A stretch of DNA of 64,000 nt from Janthinobacterium sp. FW305-129 (GCF_020858115.1 NZ_JACYMM010000001.1:620001-684000), one strand, 5' to 3'; positions 1 through 8,984 are shown, numbered from the stretch's first letter. The notes: generated by a model from the letters alone, not told the origin. Made by a program: numbers and translations.

Positions 1-1
1 T

Positions 2-304
2 TATGACGCCGCCTACGACCGCAACGGCAATGGCGTGCTCGACCCGGGCATCCCGCTGACCGTCAGCGCCAGCGGCCTGAGCGACGCGCTGGGCATGGCC
101 ACCGTGACCATCAGCTATCCGCGCAACTTTGGTTCCTGGGTAGAGGTCGCCCTGACCGTGCGGGGCACCGTCAGCGGCACGGAGGCGAGCGCCACCGCGG
201 ATTTTCCATTACCCGTCCTGGCCAGCGACTTCAGCGCCCGCCGCGTGGACCCGCCGGGACGCCTCAGCCCCTATGGCAGCGGCCCCTGCGACAGTGCCGA
301 CTAA
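2..304 (+). CDS. C-terminal part of an Ig-like/surface protein (5' end outside window)
   Basis: The reading frame is open from base 2 and stops with TAA at 302-304, so only the last 100 residues are present. The visible part has a calcium-loop-like stretch (DRNGNGVLDPG) followed by beta-rich sequence ending in Ser/Gly/Pro-rich residues. This resembles bacterial Ig-like or adhesin/lipoprotein domains. No catalytic motif is visible. The family assignment is a guess from composition, because the N-terminus with any signal peptide lies upstream of the window. Confidence 0.6.
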   Translation, partial: YDAAYDRNGNGVLDPGIPLTVSASGLSDALGMATVTISYPRNFGSWVEVALTVRGTVSGTEASATADFPLPVLASDFSARRVDPPGRLSPYGSGPCDSAD

Positions 305-470
305 GGGGCAAGCATACCACTTGCCATTCAATCAAATTATTTGCAACATGGATAAGAAAACAGTCTTGCCACATGGAAATATTTTCGCTATGCTCATTTT
401 TCCCGCCCAGGCCGCCACAAGCGGCCGGGCCTGCAGGAATACTTTGAGACAGGTTGCTTGCCAAACCAAT

Positions 471-1568
471 ATGCGAAAAAAGAATACTGTAGCCAGGACA
501 CCCGGCACCACTGCCCGCGCCATACCCGGTGCCGGACGGCGCGTGACCTCGTATGACGTGGCCCTGCTGGCCGGCGTGTCGCAATCGGCCGTATCGCGCT
601 GCTTCAAGCCGGGCGCCAGCGTCTCGCCAGCCACGCATGCCAAGGTCATGCAGGCGGCCATCACCCTCGATTACATCCCCAACGCGGCCGCGCGCAGCCT
701 GATCACGCGCCGCTCGAACCTGGTGGCCGTCATCATTTCCAACCTGGCCAATCTGTACTATCCGCAAGTGTTGTCCGACCTGAGCCAGCAAATCGCCCGC
801 CTCGGCAAGCGCTTGTTATTGTTTACCCTGGAGCGCGAAGCGGACATCGGCAAGGTCTTGAGCGATGTGTGGCAATACCAGGTCGACGGCGCCGTCGTCG
901 CCGCCTGCCTGTCGGACGAGCAGATGGCTGAATTCGCCCGGCGCGACGTGCCGCTGGTGCTGTTCAACCGCAGCCCCCGCGAACACGCCGTGCATGCCGT
1001 GCTGTGCGACCAGGGCGAAGCGGCGCGCCTGCTCGTCTCGCGCCTGGCCGACGCGGGCCACCGCCAGTTCGCCATCATCGACGGCCCCGGCGACTCGGCC
1101 GTCGCGCAGGAACGCAAGGCGGGCATGCTGGACCGCCTGTTCACGCTGGGCTTGCCCGCGCCCATCGTCGTCAGCGGCAACTACGATTACGCCAGCGGCG
1201 GCCGGGGCTTGCGCAAGGTCATCGACCGCCTGGGCCGCGTGCCGGACGCCGTCATCTGCGGCAACGACATCATGGCCATCGGCTGCCTGGACACGGCGCG
1301 CCACCAGATGGGCATCCAGGTGCCGCTGCAGATGTCCGTGGCCGGCTTCGACGCGCTGGAAGCGTCCGGCTGGCTCAGCTACGACATCACCACCCTGCGC
1401 CAGCCCGTGCAAAAGATGGCCACCGATGCCGTCGCCATGCTGGGCGAACTGATGGAGAGGCGCGGCGGCAGCGCCGAGCGGAGACGGTACTGCTCGTATC
1501 TGGTCGAGGGGAGTACGGCCAGGCTGACCGGCGCGCCTCCCCACTTCGGCATGATGGCCGCCGCCTGA
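471..1568 (+). CDS. LacI/GalR-family transcriptional regulator
   Basis: A 365-residue sugar-type repressor. Residues about 25-80 form the LacI helix-turn-helix and hinge: TSYDVALLAGVSQSAVSRCF, then the YIPNAAARSL hinge-helix motif. They are followed by a periplasmic-binding-protein-like effector domain that ends with the typical DITTLRQPVQKMA segment. I chose the ATG at 471 because upstream in-frame starts (273, 348, 390) add residues unlike the family; about 25 residues still precede the usual start of the HTH. No linked sugar operon is visible, so the effector and target genes are unknown. The gene stands alone between an unrelated upstream ORF and a hairpin-forming repeat. Confidence 0.88.
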   Translation: MRKKNTVARTPGTTARAIPGAGRRVTSYDVALLAGVSQSAVSRCFKPGASVSPATHAKVMQAAITLDYIPNAAARSLITRRSNLVAVIISNLANLYYPQVLSDLSQQIARLGKRLLLFTLEREADIGKVLSDVWQYQVDGAVVAACLSDEQMAEFARRDVPLVLFNRSPREHAVHAVLCDQGEAARLLVSRLADAGHRQFAIIDGPGDSAVAQERKAGMLDRLFTLGLPAPIVVSGNYDYASGGRGLRKVIDRLGRVPDAVICGNDIMAIGCLDTARHQMGIQVPLQMSVAGFDALEASGWLSYDITTLRQPVQKMATDAVAMLGELMERRGGSAERRRYCSYLVEGSTARLTGAPPHFGMMAAA

Positions 1569-1652
1569 AAAACGCCCATGGCGTTGTTGCCTGCCCCTCG
1601 CCGTACTCGCGTACTGTCTTCGGGGCGGCGCCTAGCCCTGGGCGTTTTTCAG
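1565..1652. repeat. long imperfect inverted repeat (terminator or REP-like element)
   Basis: Arms 1565-1581 and 1636-1652 pair at 16 of 17 positions (CTGAAAAACGCCCA against TGGGCGTTTTTCAG). The interior has a second, smaller GCCCC/GGGGC pairing. The left arm overlaps the stop codon of the LacI-type gene. The right arm ends in a T-run, so it can act as a terminator for that gene. The size and nested symmetry also fit an extragenic palindromic repeat. Confidence 0.6.
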
Positions 1653-1685
1653 ACGTTCATAGTTCGCACACAAAACCTTGCACAT

Positions 1686-1715
1686 AAAAAAACCTCGCAT
1701 CGCCGCGAGGTTTTT
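1686..1715 (-). terminator. Rho-independent terminator of the YidB-family gene
   Basis: On the minus strand the stem is formed by 1705-1715 and 1688-1698 (AAAAACCTCGC/GCGAGGTTTTT) with a 6-base loop, followed by a run of T. It lies 20 bases past the stop codon of the YidB-family gene. The A/T tracts on both sides could let it work in both directions. Confidence 0.8.
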
Positions 1716-1734
1716 CACTTTCAGCACCAGGGTA

Positions 1735-2154
1735 TCAACCGAAGATCTTGCCCTTGAGCATATTCAAGCCCTGGCTGACGAGGTCATTGCCCTCCGGTAC
1801 CTGACCGTCCGGCGTCAGCTTGTCGATCAGCTGGGGCAGCAAGGCTGCCAGGCCGCCCGAGGCCGCGTCCGGGGCGACGCCCGCTTTTTCCGCGATTTGC
1901 GTGATCGTGTCGGCGCCCAGCGCATCCTTGATCTGCTCGCCGGAGACGGGCGCGTTCGCGCCGGTGCTGATCCAGCTGGCTACCTGGTCGCCCAGGCCGC
2001 TTTCCTGGAATTTCTGCAGCAGGCCGGGCAAGCCGCCATGCTGGTTGACCAGGTCCATCACGCTGGCCATCAGTCCCGACGGGGCTTCCCCCTCCGCCCC
2101 CTTGTTGCCCAAAGCGCTCATCGCCTGTCCTGCAAGTTGGTCTAGCAAACTCAT
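1735..2154 (-). CDS. YidB/DUF937 family protein
   Basis: A 139-residue acidic, Gly/Ala-rich protein starting MSLLDQLAGQAMSALG, with the DUF937 core (LMASVMDLVNQHGGLPGLLQKFQESGLGDQVASWI...) and a C-terminal KGKIFG. This matches the YidB family, whose members are small soluble proteins of poorly defined function. The ATG at 2154 was chosen because AGGAG lies 8 bases upstream; the open frame extends further but has no family similarity. It is monocistronic with its own terminator and divergent from the small gene at 2417. Confidence 0.85.
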   Translation of the reverse strand: MSLLDQLAGQAMSALGNKGAEGEAPSGLMASVMDLVNQHGGLPGLLQKFQESGLGDQVASWISTGANAPVSGEQIKDALGADTITQIAEKAGVAPDAASGGLAALLPQLIDKLTPDGQVPEGNDLVSQGLNMLKGKIFG

Positions 2155-2416
2155 CGTATTCTCCTGAACGCTGTCAATCAGTGCCGCGTACAGCGGCGTC
2201 CGGTAATGCCGGCGCATAGTCGCCGACACACACAACAATTATACTATGAATAATTACAATGTCACTTTTACAATTCAACGGACGGGCTAAAAACAGGCTC
2301 GGCAGCAGCCTCACCCACCTCCATCATATTTAGTTCGGTACAACATGCAAGCGTAAATTGACGATTTACAAAACCGTGTAGAATTAATTTTCCTACTTAC
2401 TGAGGAGTATCAACAC

Positions 2417-2629
2417 ATGAACATCAATAAAGCGGTAGACAAAGCCTACGAAAAAAAGACGTTCAAGGAAATCGCCGATGCGCCCGTCGATGCGCTGCAA
2501 GGCGTGAGCGAGAAAGATGCGGAACTGCTCAAGCAAGCGTTCAACATCAAGACCGTGCGCGACCTGGCGAACCTGAAATACTCGAAGTGGGCGCGCGCCA
2601 TCGTCACCCTGGCCGATACGGAAGAATAG
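2417..2629 (+). CDS. small HhH-like protein (70 aa), function unknown
   Basis: A 70-residue charged protein with a strong GAGGAG ribosome site 9 bases before the ATG and a good terminator after it, so the gene is real. Its middle (DALQGVSEKDAELLKQAFNI followed by KTVRDLANL) looks like a helix-hairpin-helix fold of the kind seen in DUF4332-like and RNA polymerase alpha-CTD-like modules. Those usually bind DNA or protein. There is no signal peptide or membrane segment. The HhH assignment is by pattern only. Confidence 0.75.
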   Translation: MNINKAVDKAYEKKTFKEIADAPVDALQGVSEKDAELLKQAFNIKTVRDLANLKYSKWARAIVTLADTEE

Positions 2630-2663
2630 ACCGGGCCATGCCGCAGGCATTCCCGTCAGCACG

Positions 2664-2689
2664 GCCCGCCCACGTCGGCGGGCTTTTTT
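2664..2689 (+). terminator. Rho-independent terminator of the small HhH-like gene
   Basis: Perfect 7-bp stem GCCCGCC/GGCGGGC (2664-2670 and 2677-2683) with a 6-base loop, followed by six T. Confidence 0.88.
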
Positions 2690-2732
2690 ACGCCATGGCG
2701 GCTGGCACGCCGGTCGCCGCGCGGAGGCGCGC

Positions 2733-3440
2733 TTGCCCACGCCGCTGACCCTGCCCGGCATTTGCTGGCCCCTGCATGCGAGCACGGGCGATCTTGCCGT
2801 CGCCACGTCCCACATCACGGGCCACTTTCGCGCCGGCGCGGGCTGCGATGCCATCGTGCTGTGCGATCTGCTGCCGGCCGGAAAATTTCGCAATGGCGCG
2901 ACGCGCCACTGGTGCCGCACGCACCAGTGCTACTGGGGCGCCAAGGCCGACCTGGCCGGGCAGCAGGCCACAGGCCACATGCGTTGCCGCCAGCACGCCA
3001 GCCCCATGGGCTATGTGCTGTACCCTGAACTGTTCGATCCCATGCAGTTCCACGCCGCCACCTTGCGCCTGGGCCCGGACGGCTTGCTGCAACTGCGCGC
3101 CCGGGCCGATGACGGCGGCGCCCTGCTGGCGCGCGACGTGGCCGCGCTGGCCATCGATTGCCGCGCCCTGCCCGGCCTGTTTCCGCCCGACATAGTCCAG
3201 CTGAACCTCACGCCGCCCGCCGCGCAAGCCTACGTTGCCGCCTTGCAGGCGGGCACGCCGCTCGATTGCAGCGACTGCGCCCGCTGCGGCCATCCCCACC
3301 TGGACCTGGGCAGCTTCGCGCTGGCGCCGCACCGGCGCCACAGCTGCGGCCATTGCGGCCACGACGCCTCGCACAGCGCCACCGCCATCGTCTCGACACC
3401 GCTGTGGCGCTTGCGCCAGCGCATCACGCACTGCGTCTGA
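2733..3440 (+). CDS. Cys/His-rich hypothetical protein
   Basis: A 235-residue protein of unknown function, probably starting at TTG 2733 with GGAGG six bases upstream. The C-terminal third has clustered metal-ligand motifs (CSDCARCGHPH near residue 185 and SCGHCGHD about 30 residues later), which resemble a zinc-ribbon knuckle. Further Cys/His pairs lie near residues 60-90 (HWCRTHQCYW, CRQH). No secretion signal is visible. I do not recognise the family. A structural zinc site is the only inference I make. Confidence 0.6.
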   Translation: MPTPLTLPGICWPLHASTGDLAVATSHITGHFRAGAGCDAIVLCDLLPAGKFRNGATRHWCRTHQCYWGAKADLAGQQATGHMRCRQHASPMGYVLYPELFDPMQFHAATLRLGPDGLLQLRARADDGGALLARDVAALAIDCRALPGLFPPDIVQLNLTPPAAQAYVAALQAGTPLDCSDCARCGHPHLDLGSFALAPHRRHSCGHCGHDASHSATAIVSTPLWRLRQRITHCV

Positions 3441-3514
3441 AGGTGCGCCCGCCCACAGTCGGCACGGACAAGGCCCCGTAGACTGGGCGCATCGCCACCA
3501 TCAGGAACGCCGCC

Positions 3515-3988
3515 ATGCCGCACACCCCGCCACACGACGAGAATAGCCAGCGAGACGACGAAGGCGATCTGTCCGACCTGCTCAGCGAATTGCGCATCCT
3601 CTTGCCGGGCGCGCAGATGCTGACGGCCTTCCTCATCATCCTGCCCTTCAACGGCGGCTTCGCGAAGATCGTGCAGGCGGAAAAGATCGTCTTCCTGGCC
3701 ACGTTCTTCCTTTCCATGACCAGCCTGGTGCTGCTCAGCGCGCCGGCCATCCAGCACCGCGTGATGCGCCCCCTGCAAGACCGCGAACGCTTCAAGCGCG
3801 TGGCCGACCGCATCATGATGTGCGGCGCCTTTTCCCTGGCGCTGGCGTTTATTTTGGGCACGAATCTGGTGATCTCGGAAGTCTTCGGCCACGTCGCCGG
3901 CATCGTCGCCTGCGCGCTGATGGGCACGCTCATCGTCTGCCTGTGGTGGCTGCTGCCATTGCACTTGAAGCGCAGCAGGAAAATCTAG
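3515..3988 (+). CDS. DUF6328 family membrane protein
   Basis: A 157-residue protein with an acidic N-terminus (DENSQRDDEGDLSDLLSELRILLPGAQ) followed by four hydrophobic segments at about residues 35-52, 60-78, 102-120 and 128-148. This is the layout of DUF6328, a family of small inner-membrane proteins of unknown role. AGGAA precedes the ATG. It is not obviously coupled to its neighbours. Confidence 0.7.
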   Translation: MPHTPPHDENSQRDDEGDLSDLLSELRILLPGAQMLTAFLIILPFNGGFAKIVQAEKIVFLATFFLSMTSLVLLSAPAIQHRVMRPLQDRERFKRVADRIMMCGAFSLALAFILGTNLVISEVFGHVAGIVACALMGTLIVCLWWLLPLHLKRSRKI

Positions 3989-4231
3989 GCGGGGCTGGCT
4001 GACTAGCGAAAGCATAGCCATTTTAATTTACTGCATGACAATATTACCCGTCAACACGGCAATTCCATCCCCTTCCTTCGTCCAGTGGCGCCAGGGTGCC
4101 GGCCGCCGCATGCCGCTGCGCTGGCTTGCCGCCATCAAATATTGCCTCTGCGCCCAGCCGCCCATGTTATTCTGGATGCAATATTTTTCTTTTCCCAACA
4201 AGCGCTTGCGCCGCAATGGAAGGATGACAAC

Positions 4232-6481
4232 TTGACTGCCGATCCCGACCAAATCAAGAGACAGCTTGCGCTGATGAACGTGCATGCGCAATCGACCAAG
4301 GAAAAAAAGCAGATCCAGATCATTGCGACGGCAACCCGCGAGATACAGACGACGTATGAGGATGCGCTGCGCATCTTGCACGACGAGAAATCAGGCGGCA
4401 AGGCCAGGAAAGATGCCAAGGATATCCTCGACGCCATCGACAAGAACCTGCCCGACATGGTCGACGCCATGCTGTCCGCGTCTGCCGCCTTCAAGGCCGG
4501 CGACCATATCAACGGCAGTGCCGCGCTGATGACTATCTGCGCTTCCGGCATGCAGATACTCGCCGGCTTCTCTGTCGCCGCAGGTCCGTATGGCGTGGCG
4601 TTTGCGGCGCTTTTTGGCCTCGTCGGCCAGCTCCTCACGTATTTCGGGGAAGAGCAGCCTTCCCTCAAGGACCAGATCATCGAGGCGATCAAGGGGCTGA
4701 ACGCGGACGAAAAACTGCGCAACGCGCAAGAGCATGCCAATGTCGTCGACGAATATACGCGCACCGTGTATCGCATGCGAGCAGACCTGCCGCTCCTGTT
4801 GCAACTTCCCATGAAGACGGAAGAGGACATCAGGACGTTCCACAAAGGTCTCGATACCTGCCTCGTTTCCATCAACAAGGCGCACGACAAGATTTCCCTG
4901 CTATACAAAAAATGGGCGACCGCGGAATGGCTGAAGGATCCGAAAACCCAGGAACTGCCCCAATGGCCGGAAATCCTGGGCGTTTTCTGCCGCACCTACG
5001 CCGATTCCCTGCTCGCCAACATGGCACTGGCATCCATGGCAAACCTTGCCGTGGTGAATCGACGGCTGGACGACGCCTCGAGCAAGAACCCGGACTACAA
5101 GAGGTTCCAGCACCAATTCGACGCGATCTATGATCGTTTGATGATGCTCAGTGCCACCGTCGAGGCGATACCGAAGCTGTGGGACGACGGTAACGATCTG
5201 ATCCTGCGGTTCATGCAGGCCGTCGAGCCGGTGGCCCGCGCGCGGGGACTGTTCGTCTACCTCGGCGCCAGTGAAAACAGTAACCTGAACAACAACTATA
5301 ACAATAGAAACAGGAACAAGTCCGACCTCTACGCTGCCACGGGAGGCAAGGTCATGGAACCCGCTGACTGGACCCTGTTGCAAATGGGGCCTTACGACCG
5401 CGGCCACCGCTTCGCCATGAGCATTCCCGGAACATTCGCGGGCTCGCTGCAGGCCCGCTATCGCATCTTTTTTTGCCAGCACTGGGTATTGTCCGACAAC
5501 GGAGACATGGAGCACGGCTGGGTAGACCCGGCCGCCGTCGACATTTCTGGCCGCGCCATGATTTCTCCGGATAAATTCCATGACGTCTGGGCCATCCCCT
5601 CCCCCAAGGAGCGCGATACCTCGTTCGTGTATGCGGCACGCAATGATGGCAACAGCGGCGCCGTCAAACTGTTTGCGATCGGTGCCAACGACACCTTGAA
5701 GGAAATCGGCTGGAAAGCGACCACCAAATCCGGCATCGTCAATGTGCGCGCCCTTCACCACCCGCCCGCCACCTTGCCTGGCGATCCGCACGGGGACGCC
5801 ATGCCGCCAGAGTTACTGCAAGGCAAGGGCGAAGAGCATGCCATCCTGTATGGCGCGCTCGCCTCGTCCGGCGACATCTATGTTGATTATCTAAACACAC
5901 TGCGCTACGTGCCGTCTCCGTGGGGCAGCTATGGCGGCATCGACGTCGACCCGCACTTTCTCTGGGTTTTCGGGCCATGGGGCATGGCGTGCGCCACGCA
6001 CGCCTCGGTCATCAGCTGCCTGCGCGGGCTGATCGACAAGCCAAGGTGGATGACGCACTCGCCCGATGCGCTGATCGGCGACAGGGATGCCCATGAGGAA
6101 AACAAGTGGTGGGACAGGCAACGCAAGACCAAGACCTACCCGCCGCTGATCGGCATTCGATCGCTGTCCCCATGCAAGGATGGCACGCTGTTCGCCAGCA
6201 TCCATCACCGTAGCGTGACGAAGAAAAGGAACGAAGACCATTGGCAGTTCGAAGTGCAGGATACGCCAGCGCTGTACACGGCCCGTTACAGCATCGATAT
6301 CAAAAACGGACGCCTGCATGTCGATTCCTGGAGCAAGCTGCCAGCCGAGCGGCAAGCGCAGCAAGTCCAGAAGCTGGCCATCCCCTGCTGGCCGCAGTTT
6401 GCGCGCCTGAAAGCGAGGCTGACGGATGTCCCCGTCATCGCCAAGCCTACGCCACGCGCTCCGCGGCCCGGCAGCGCATGA
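4232..6481 (+). CDS. large protein with pore-forming-toxin-like helical N-terminus and beta-rich C-terminus
   Basis: About 749 residues if translation starts at TTG 4232, which has GGAAGGAT seven bases upstream; ATG 4274 is an alternative. Residues 1-330 are almost entirely helical and heptad-rich. They contain one long hydrophobic hairpin at about 96-138 (ALMTICASGMQILAGFSVAA, GPYGVAFAALFGLVGQLL). An Asn-rich linker follows (348-362, NSNLNNNYNNRNRN), then a 390-residue Trp/Tyr/Gly-rich, probably beta-structured C-terminus. Helical bundle with a central hydrophobic hairpin plus a beta receptor-like part is the plan of ClyA/Hbl-type and Cry-like toxins. There is no signal peptide and no antitoxin or immunity gene beside it. 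The toxin idea is inference; no family is recognised with certainty. Confidence 0.55.
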   Translation: MTADPDQIKRQLALMNVHAQSTKEKKQIQIIATATREIQTTYEDALRILHDEKSGGKARKDAKDILDAIDKNLPDMVDAMLSASAAFKAGDHINGSAALMTICASGMQILAGFSVAAGPYGVAFAALFGLVGQLLTYFGEEQPSLKDQIIEAIKGLNADEKLRNAQEHANVVDEYTRTVYRMRADLPLLLQLPMKTEEDIRTFHKGLDTCLVSINKAHDKISLLYKKWATAEWLKDPKTQELPQWPEILGVFCRTYADSLLANMALASMANLAVVNRRLDDASSKNPDYKRFQHQFDAIYDRLMMLSATVEAIPKLWDDGNDLILRFMQAVEPVARARGLFVYLGASENSNLNNNYNNRNRNKSDLYAATGGKVMEPADWTLLQMGPYDRGHRFAMSIPGTFAGSLQARYRIFFCQHWVLSDNGDMEHGWVDPAAVDISGRAMISPDKFHDVWAIPSPKERDTSFVYAARNDGNSGAVKLFAIGANDTLKEIGWKATTKSGIVNVRALHHPPATLPGDPHGDAMPPELLQGKGEEHAILYGALASSGDIYVDYLNTLRYVPSPWGSYGGIDVDPHFLWVFGPWGMACATHASVISCLRGLIDKPRWMTHSPDALIGDRDAHEENKWWDRQRKTKTYPPLIGIRSLSPCKDGTLFASIHHRSVTKKRNEDHWQFEVQDTPALYTARYSIDIKNGRLHVDSWSKLPAERQAQQVQKLAIPCWPQFARLKARLTDVPVIAKPTPRAPRPGSA

Positions 6482-6508
6482 TGCCGGGCCGGTCAGGCGG
6501 GCGCCCCG

Positions 6509-7411
6509 TCAGGCCAGCGCGCCGGCCTGCTCCAGCAAGGTGGCGCGGAAAATCCCCACCAGCGGACGCAGATTCACCTTGTGCCAGGCCAGCCATAAGG
6601 GCGTGCGGTAGCTGAACCACGGCAGTTCGCGCACGACGACGCCGGCCGGCGCGTGCTGGCGCAGGCTGCGCTGGATCATGGCCATGCCCAGCCCGGCCGC
6701 CACCAGGCCCAGCGCCGTCAGCGGCTCCGTCGCTTCCATGCGGATATCGGGCGTAAAACCGGCGCGCGCGCAGGCGGCGATGAAGTTATCGTGTTTCAGC
6801 ACGCTTTCCTTGTGCAGCACGGCAATCCACTCCTGGCCCGCCAGGTCGGCCGGCGTCAGCTCCGCTTTTGCCGCCAGGGGATGGCTTTCCGGCAAGGCCA
6901 GCAGCATGGGGTCGCTCAGCACTTGCGCGCAATCGAGGTCCGGGTCGTTCGGCAGCGGCGGTTCGCACAGCAGCGCGATGTCGAGGCTGCGCTGGCGCAA
7001 GCCCTCGATCTGTTCGGCCGAATGCAGGTTGTACAGGGCAACGTGGACTTGCGGCCGCGTGGCGCGCAAGGCACGCAAACCGTCGGGCAAGACGCCCGCA
7101 TGCATGGCGTTCTCGATGTAGCCGATGCACAGGCCACCTTCGTCACCGCGTCCCAGGCGTTTCGCCAGCGCTTCCAGCCGGTTCCCGTGGGTAATAAAAG
7201 CGCGCGCCTCGGCCAGGAAGGTGTGGCCGTCGCGCGTCAGGCGGATGCGCTGCGCGCTGCGCTCGAACAGGGCCAACCCGAGCTTGTCTTCGAGCTGGGC
7301 GATTTGCCGGCTCAGCGGCGACTGGGAAATATGCAGGCGCTCGGCGGCCCGTCCCACGTGTTCTTCCTCGGCGACGGCGATGAAGTATTGCAATTGGCGC
7401 ATGTCCAGCAT
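6509..7411 (-). CDS. LysR-family transcriptional regulator
   Basis: A 300-residue LTTR. The N-terminal winged HTH is clear (MRQLQYFIAVAEEEHVGRAA, then LHISQSPLSRQIAQLEDKLG), followed by a two-lobe effector domain. ATG 7411 is supported by AAAGG seven bases upstream; ATG 7402 is the alternative. It is divergent from the aldo/keto reductase operon, with an inverted repeat in the shared intergenic region. By the usual LysR arrangement it probably controls that operon and itself. The inducer is unknown. Confidence 0.9.
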   Translation of the reverse strand: MLDMRQLQYFIAVAEEEHVGRAAERLHISQSPLSRQIAQLEDKLGLALFERSAQRIRLTRDGHTFLAEARAFITHGNRLEALAKRLGRGDEGGLCIGYIENAMHAGVLPDGLRALRATRPQVHVALYNLHSAEQIEGLRQRSLDIALLCEPPLPNDPDLDCAQVLSDPMLLALPESHPLAAKAELTPADLAGQEWIAVLHKESVLKHDNFIAACARAGFTPDIRMEATEPLTALGLVAAGLGMAMIQRSLRQHAPAGVVVRELPWFSYRTPLWLAWHKVNLRPLVGIFRATLLEQAGALA

Positions 7412-7450
7412 ATCAGACCTTTCAGGACTCAAGTTGCGCCAATTATGTCT

Positions 7451-7471
7451 TGGACAGGCTTAACTTGTCCA
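7451..7471. promoter_or_regulatory. candidate LysR operator between divergent genes
   Basis: A perfect 6-bp inverted repeat, TGGACA-N9-TGTCCA, 40 bases upstream of the LysR-type gene start and 43 bases upstream of the reductase start. Position and dyad spacing fit an LTTR recognition site. Binding is inferred. Confidence 0.5.
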
Positions 7472-7513
7472 GCTATTCTGTCTTCACTGATCCACACATT
7501 GAAGGAAAACATC

Positions 7514-8530
7514 ATGACAATCAAACACTTACTGACAGGCAAACTGGGTTTCGGCACGGCGCCGCTGGGCAATATGTTCCGCAACATTCCCGAAGCAGAA
7601 GCGCTGGCCACCGTCGACGCGGCCTGGGACAGCGGCATCCGCTATTTCGACACGGCCCCGTTCTACGGCGCCGGCCTGGCCGAGCTGCGCCTGGGCGCCG
7701 CCCTGAAACAGCGCCGCCGCGACGATTACGTGCTCAGCACCAAGGTGGGACGCTTGATCCTCGACGAATTGGAAGACCCGGCCAGCCGCGAAATGGGCGA
7801 AAAAGGCGGCTTGTTCGAATTCGGCCGCAAGAACAAAATCGTCGACGACTATTCGGCCGACGCCACCCTGCGCTCGATCGAAGACAGCCTCAAACGCCTG
7901 GATACGGACCGCCTCGACATCGTCTGGGTGCATGACATCGCGCAAGACTTCCATGGCGACAACTGGCTGGCGCAATTCGAGATTGCCCGCACGGGCGCCT
8001 TCCGCGTGCTGACCCGCTTGCGCGAAGAAGGCGTCATCAAGGCCTGGGGCGTGGGCGTGAACAAGGTGGAACCGCTGGAACTGACCCTGGACCTGGCCGA
8101 AGCGCAACCGGACGCGTTCCTGCTGGCCGGCCGCTACACCCTGCTCGACCATGAACGGGCGCTGCAGCGATTGATGCCGGCCGCGGCAAGCCAGAACGTC
8201 GACATCGTCGTCGGCGGTCCCTACAGCTCAGGCATCCTGGCCGGCGGCGCCCACTTCGAATACCAGAAGGCTTCGCCCGAAATCATTGCCAAAGTCGAAC
8301 GCATCAAGGCCATCGCCGCGTGCCACGGCGTCAGCGTCAAGGCTGCCGCCCTGCAATTTTCCTTGGCCAATCCCGCTGTCGCCGCCGTGATCCCCGGCGC
8401 CAGCCGTCCGGAACGCCTGGCCGAAGACCAGCAAGCGTTACACACTGTCATTCCGGCCGCCTTCTGGCACGACATGCGCGCCGAGCAACTCGTGTCGCCA
8501 TTCGCCCCGCTGCCAACCGGCGCCAACTAA
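7514..8530 (+). CDS. aldo/keto reductase (D-threo-aldose/pyridoxal dehydrogenase-like)
   Basis: A 338-residue NAD(P)-dependent oxidoreductase of the AKR superfamily, with the (beta/alpha)8 signature GFGTAPLGNMFR and the catalytic set Asp46 and Tyr51 (YFDTAPFYG), Lys77 (STKVGR) and His140 (WVHD). The sequence style is closest to D-threo-aldose 1-dehydrogenase, L-fucose dehydrogenase and pyridoxal 4-dehydrogenase. The true substrate cannot be read from sequence. Start ATG 7514 has GAAGGA upstream; the frame is open much further upstream but only as a shadow of the LysR-type gene. It forms an operon with the SRPBCC gene 20 bases downstream. Confidence 0.88.
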   Translation: MTIKHLLTGKLGFGTAPLGNMFRNIPEAEALATVDAAWDSGIRYFDTAPFYGAGLAELRLGAALKQRRRDDYVLSTKVGRLILDELEDPASREMGEKGGLFEFGRKNKIVDDYSADATLRSIEDSLKRLDTDRLDIVWVHDIAQDFHGDNWLAQFEIARTGAFRVLTRLREEGVIKAWGVGVNKVEPLELTLDLAEAQPDAFLLAGRYTLLDHERALQRLMPAAASQNVDIVVGGPYSSGILAGGAHFEYQKASPEIIAKVERIKAIAACHGVSVKAAALQFSLANPAVAAVIPGASRPERLAEDQQALHTVIPAAFWHDMRAEQLVSPFAPLPTGAN

Positions 8531-8550
8531 TATATATACAGGAACACACC

Positions 8551-8967
8551 ATGGCACACACCACTACTTCGATCGACATCGCCGCCACGCCGGCGCAAGT
8601 GTGGCAACTGATCGGCGGCTTCAACTCGCTGCCCGACTGGCTGCCCTACATTCCCAGCAGTACCTTGAGCGGCGGCGGCCGCATCCGCCACCTGGCCAAC
8701 CCGGCCGGCGACGTCATCGTCGAACAGCTGGAAGCGTACGACAACACGGCGCGCCGCTACAGTTACTCCATCCTGCAGGCGCCGTTTCCCGCCACGGATT
8801 ACCTGTCCACCCTGCAAGTTGAACCCCTGGCGGACGGCGCTGGGGCAAGGGTCACCTGGTCCGGCCGCTTCACGCCCGTGGGTGTGAGCGAGCAGGAAGT
8901 AACCGACTTGTTCCACGGCATCTATGTGGCGGGCCTGGAAGCGTTGCAGCAAACGTTGGCGAAGTAA
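8551..8967 (+). CDS. SRPBCC family (polyketide cyclase/MxaD-like) protein
   Basis: A 138-residue START/Bet v1-like protein: an IDIAATPAQVWQLIGGFNSL opening, a DWLP segment, then alternating beta strands and a C-terminal helix (GIYVAGLEALQQTL). Such domains form a hydrophobic cavity for a ligand. The CAGGAA site and short spacing show that it is co-transcribed with the aldo/keto reductase, so it may bind or process the same compound. Confidence 0.85.
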   Translation: MAHTTTSIDIAATPAQVWQLIGGFNSLPDWLPYIPSSTLSGGGRIRHLANPAGDVIVEQLEAYDNTARRYSYSILQAPFPATDYLSTLQVEPLADGAGARVTWSGRFTPVGVSEQEVTDLFHGIYVAGLEALQQTLAK

Positions 8968-8984
8968 GGCGCAACGAAGACCAT

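Noticed and set aside
6653-8530. Apparent 625-residue aldo/keto reductase extending through the LysR gene
   Set aside because: The upstream part is a shadow of the LysR gene; a proper ribosome site and family start lie at 7514.
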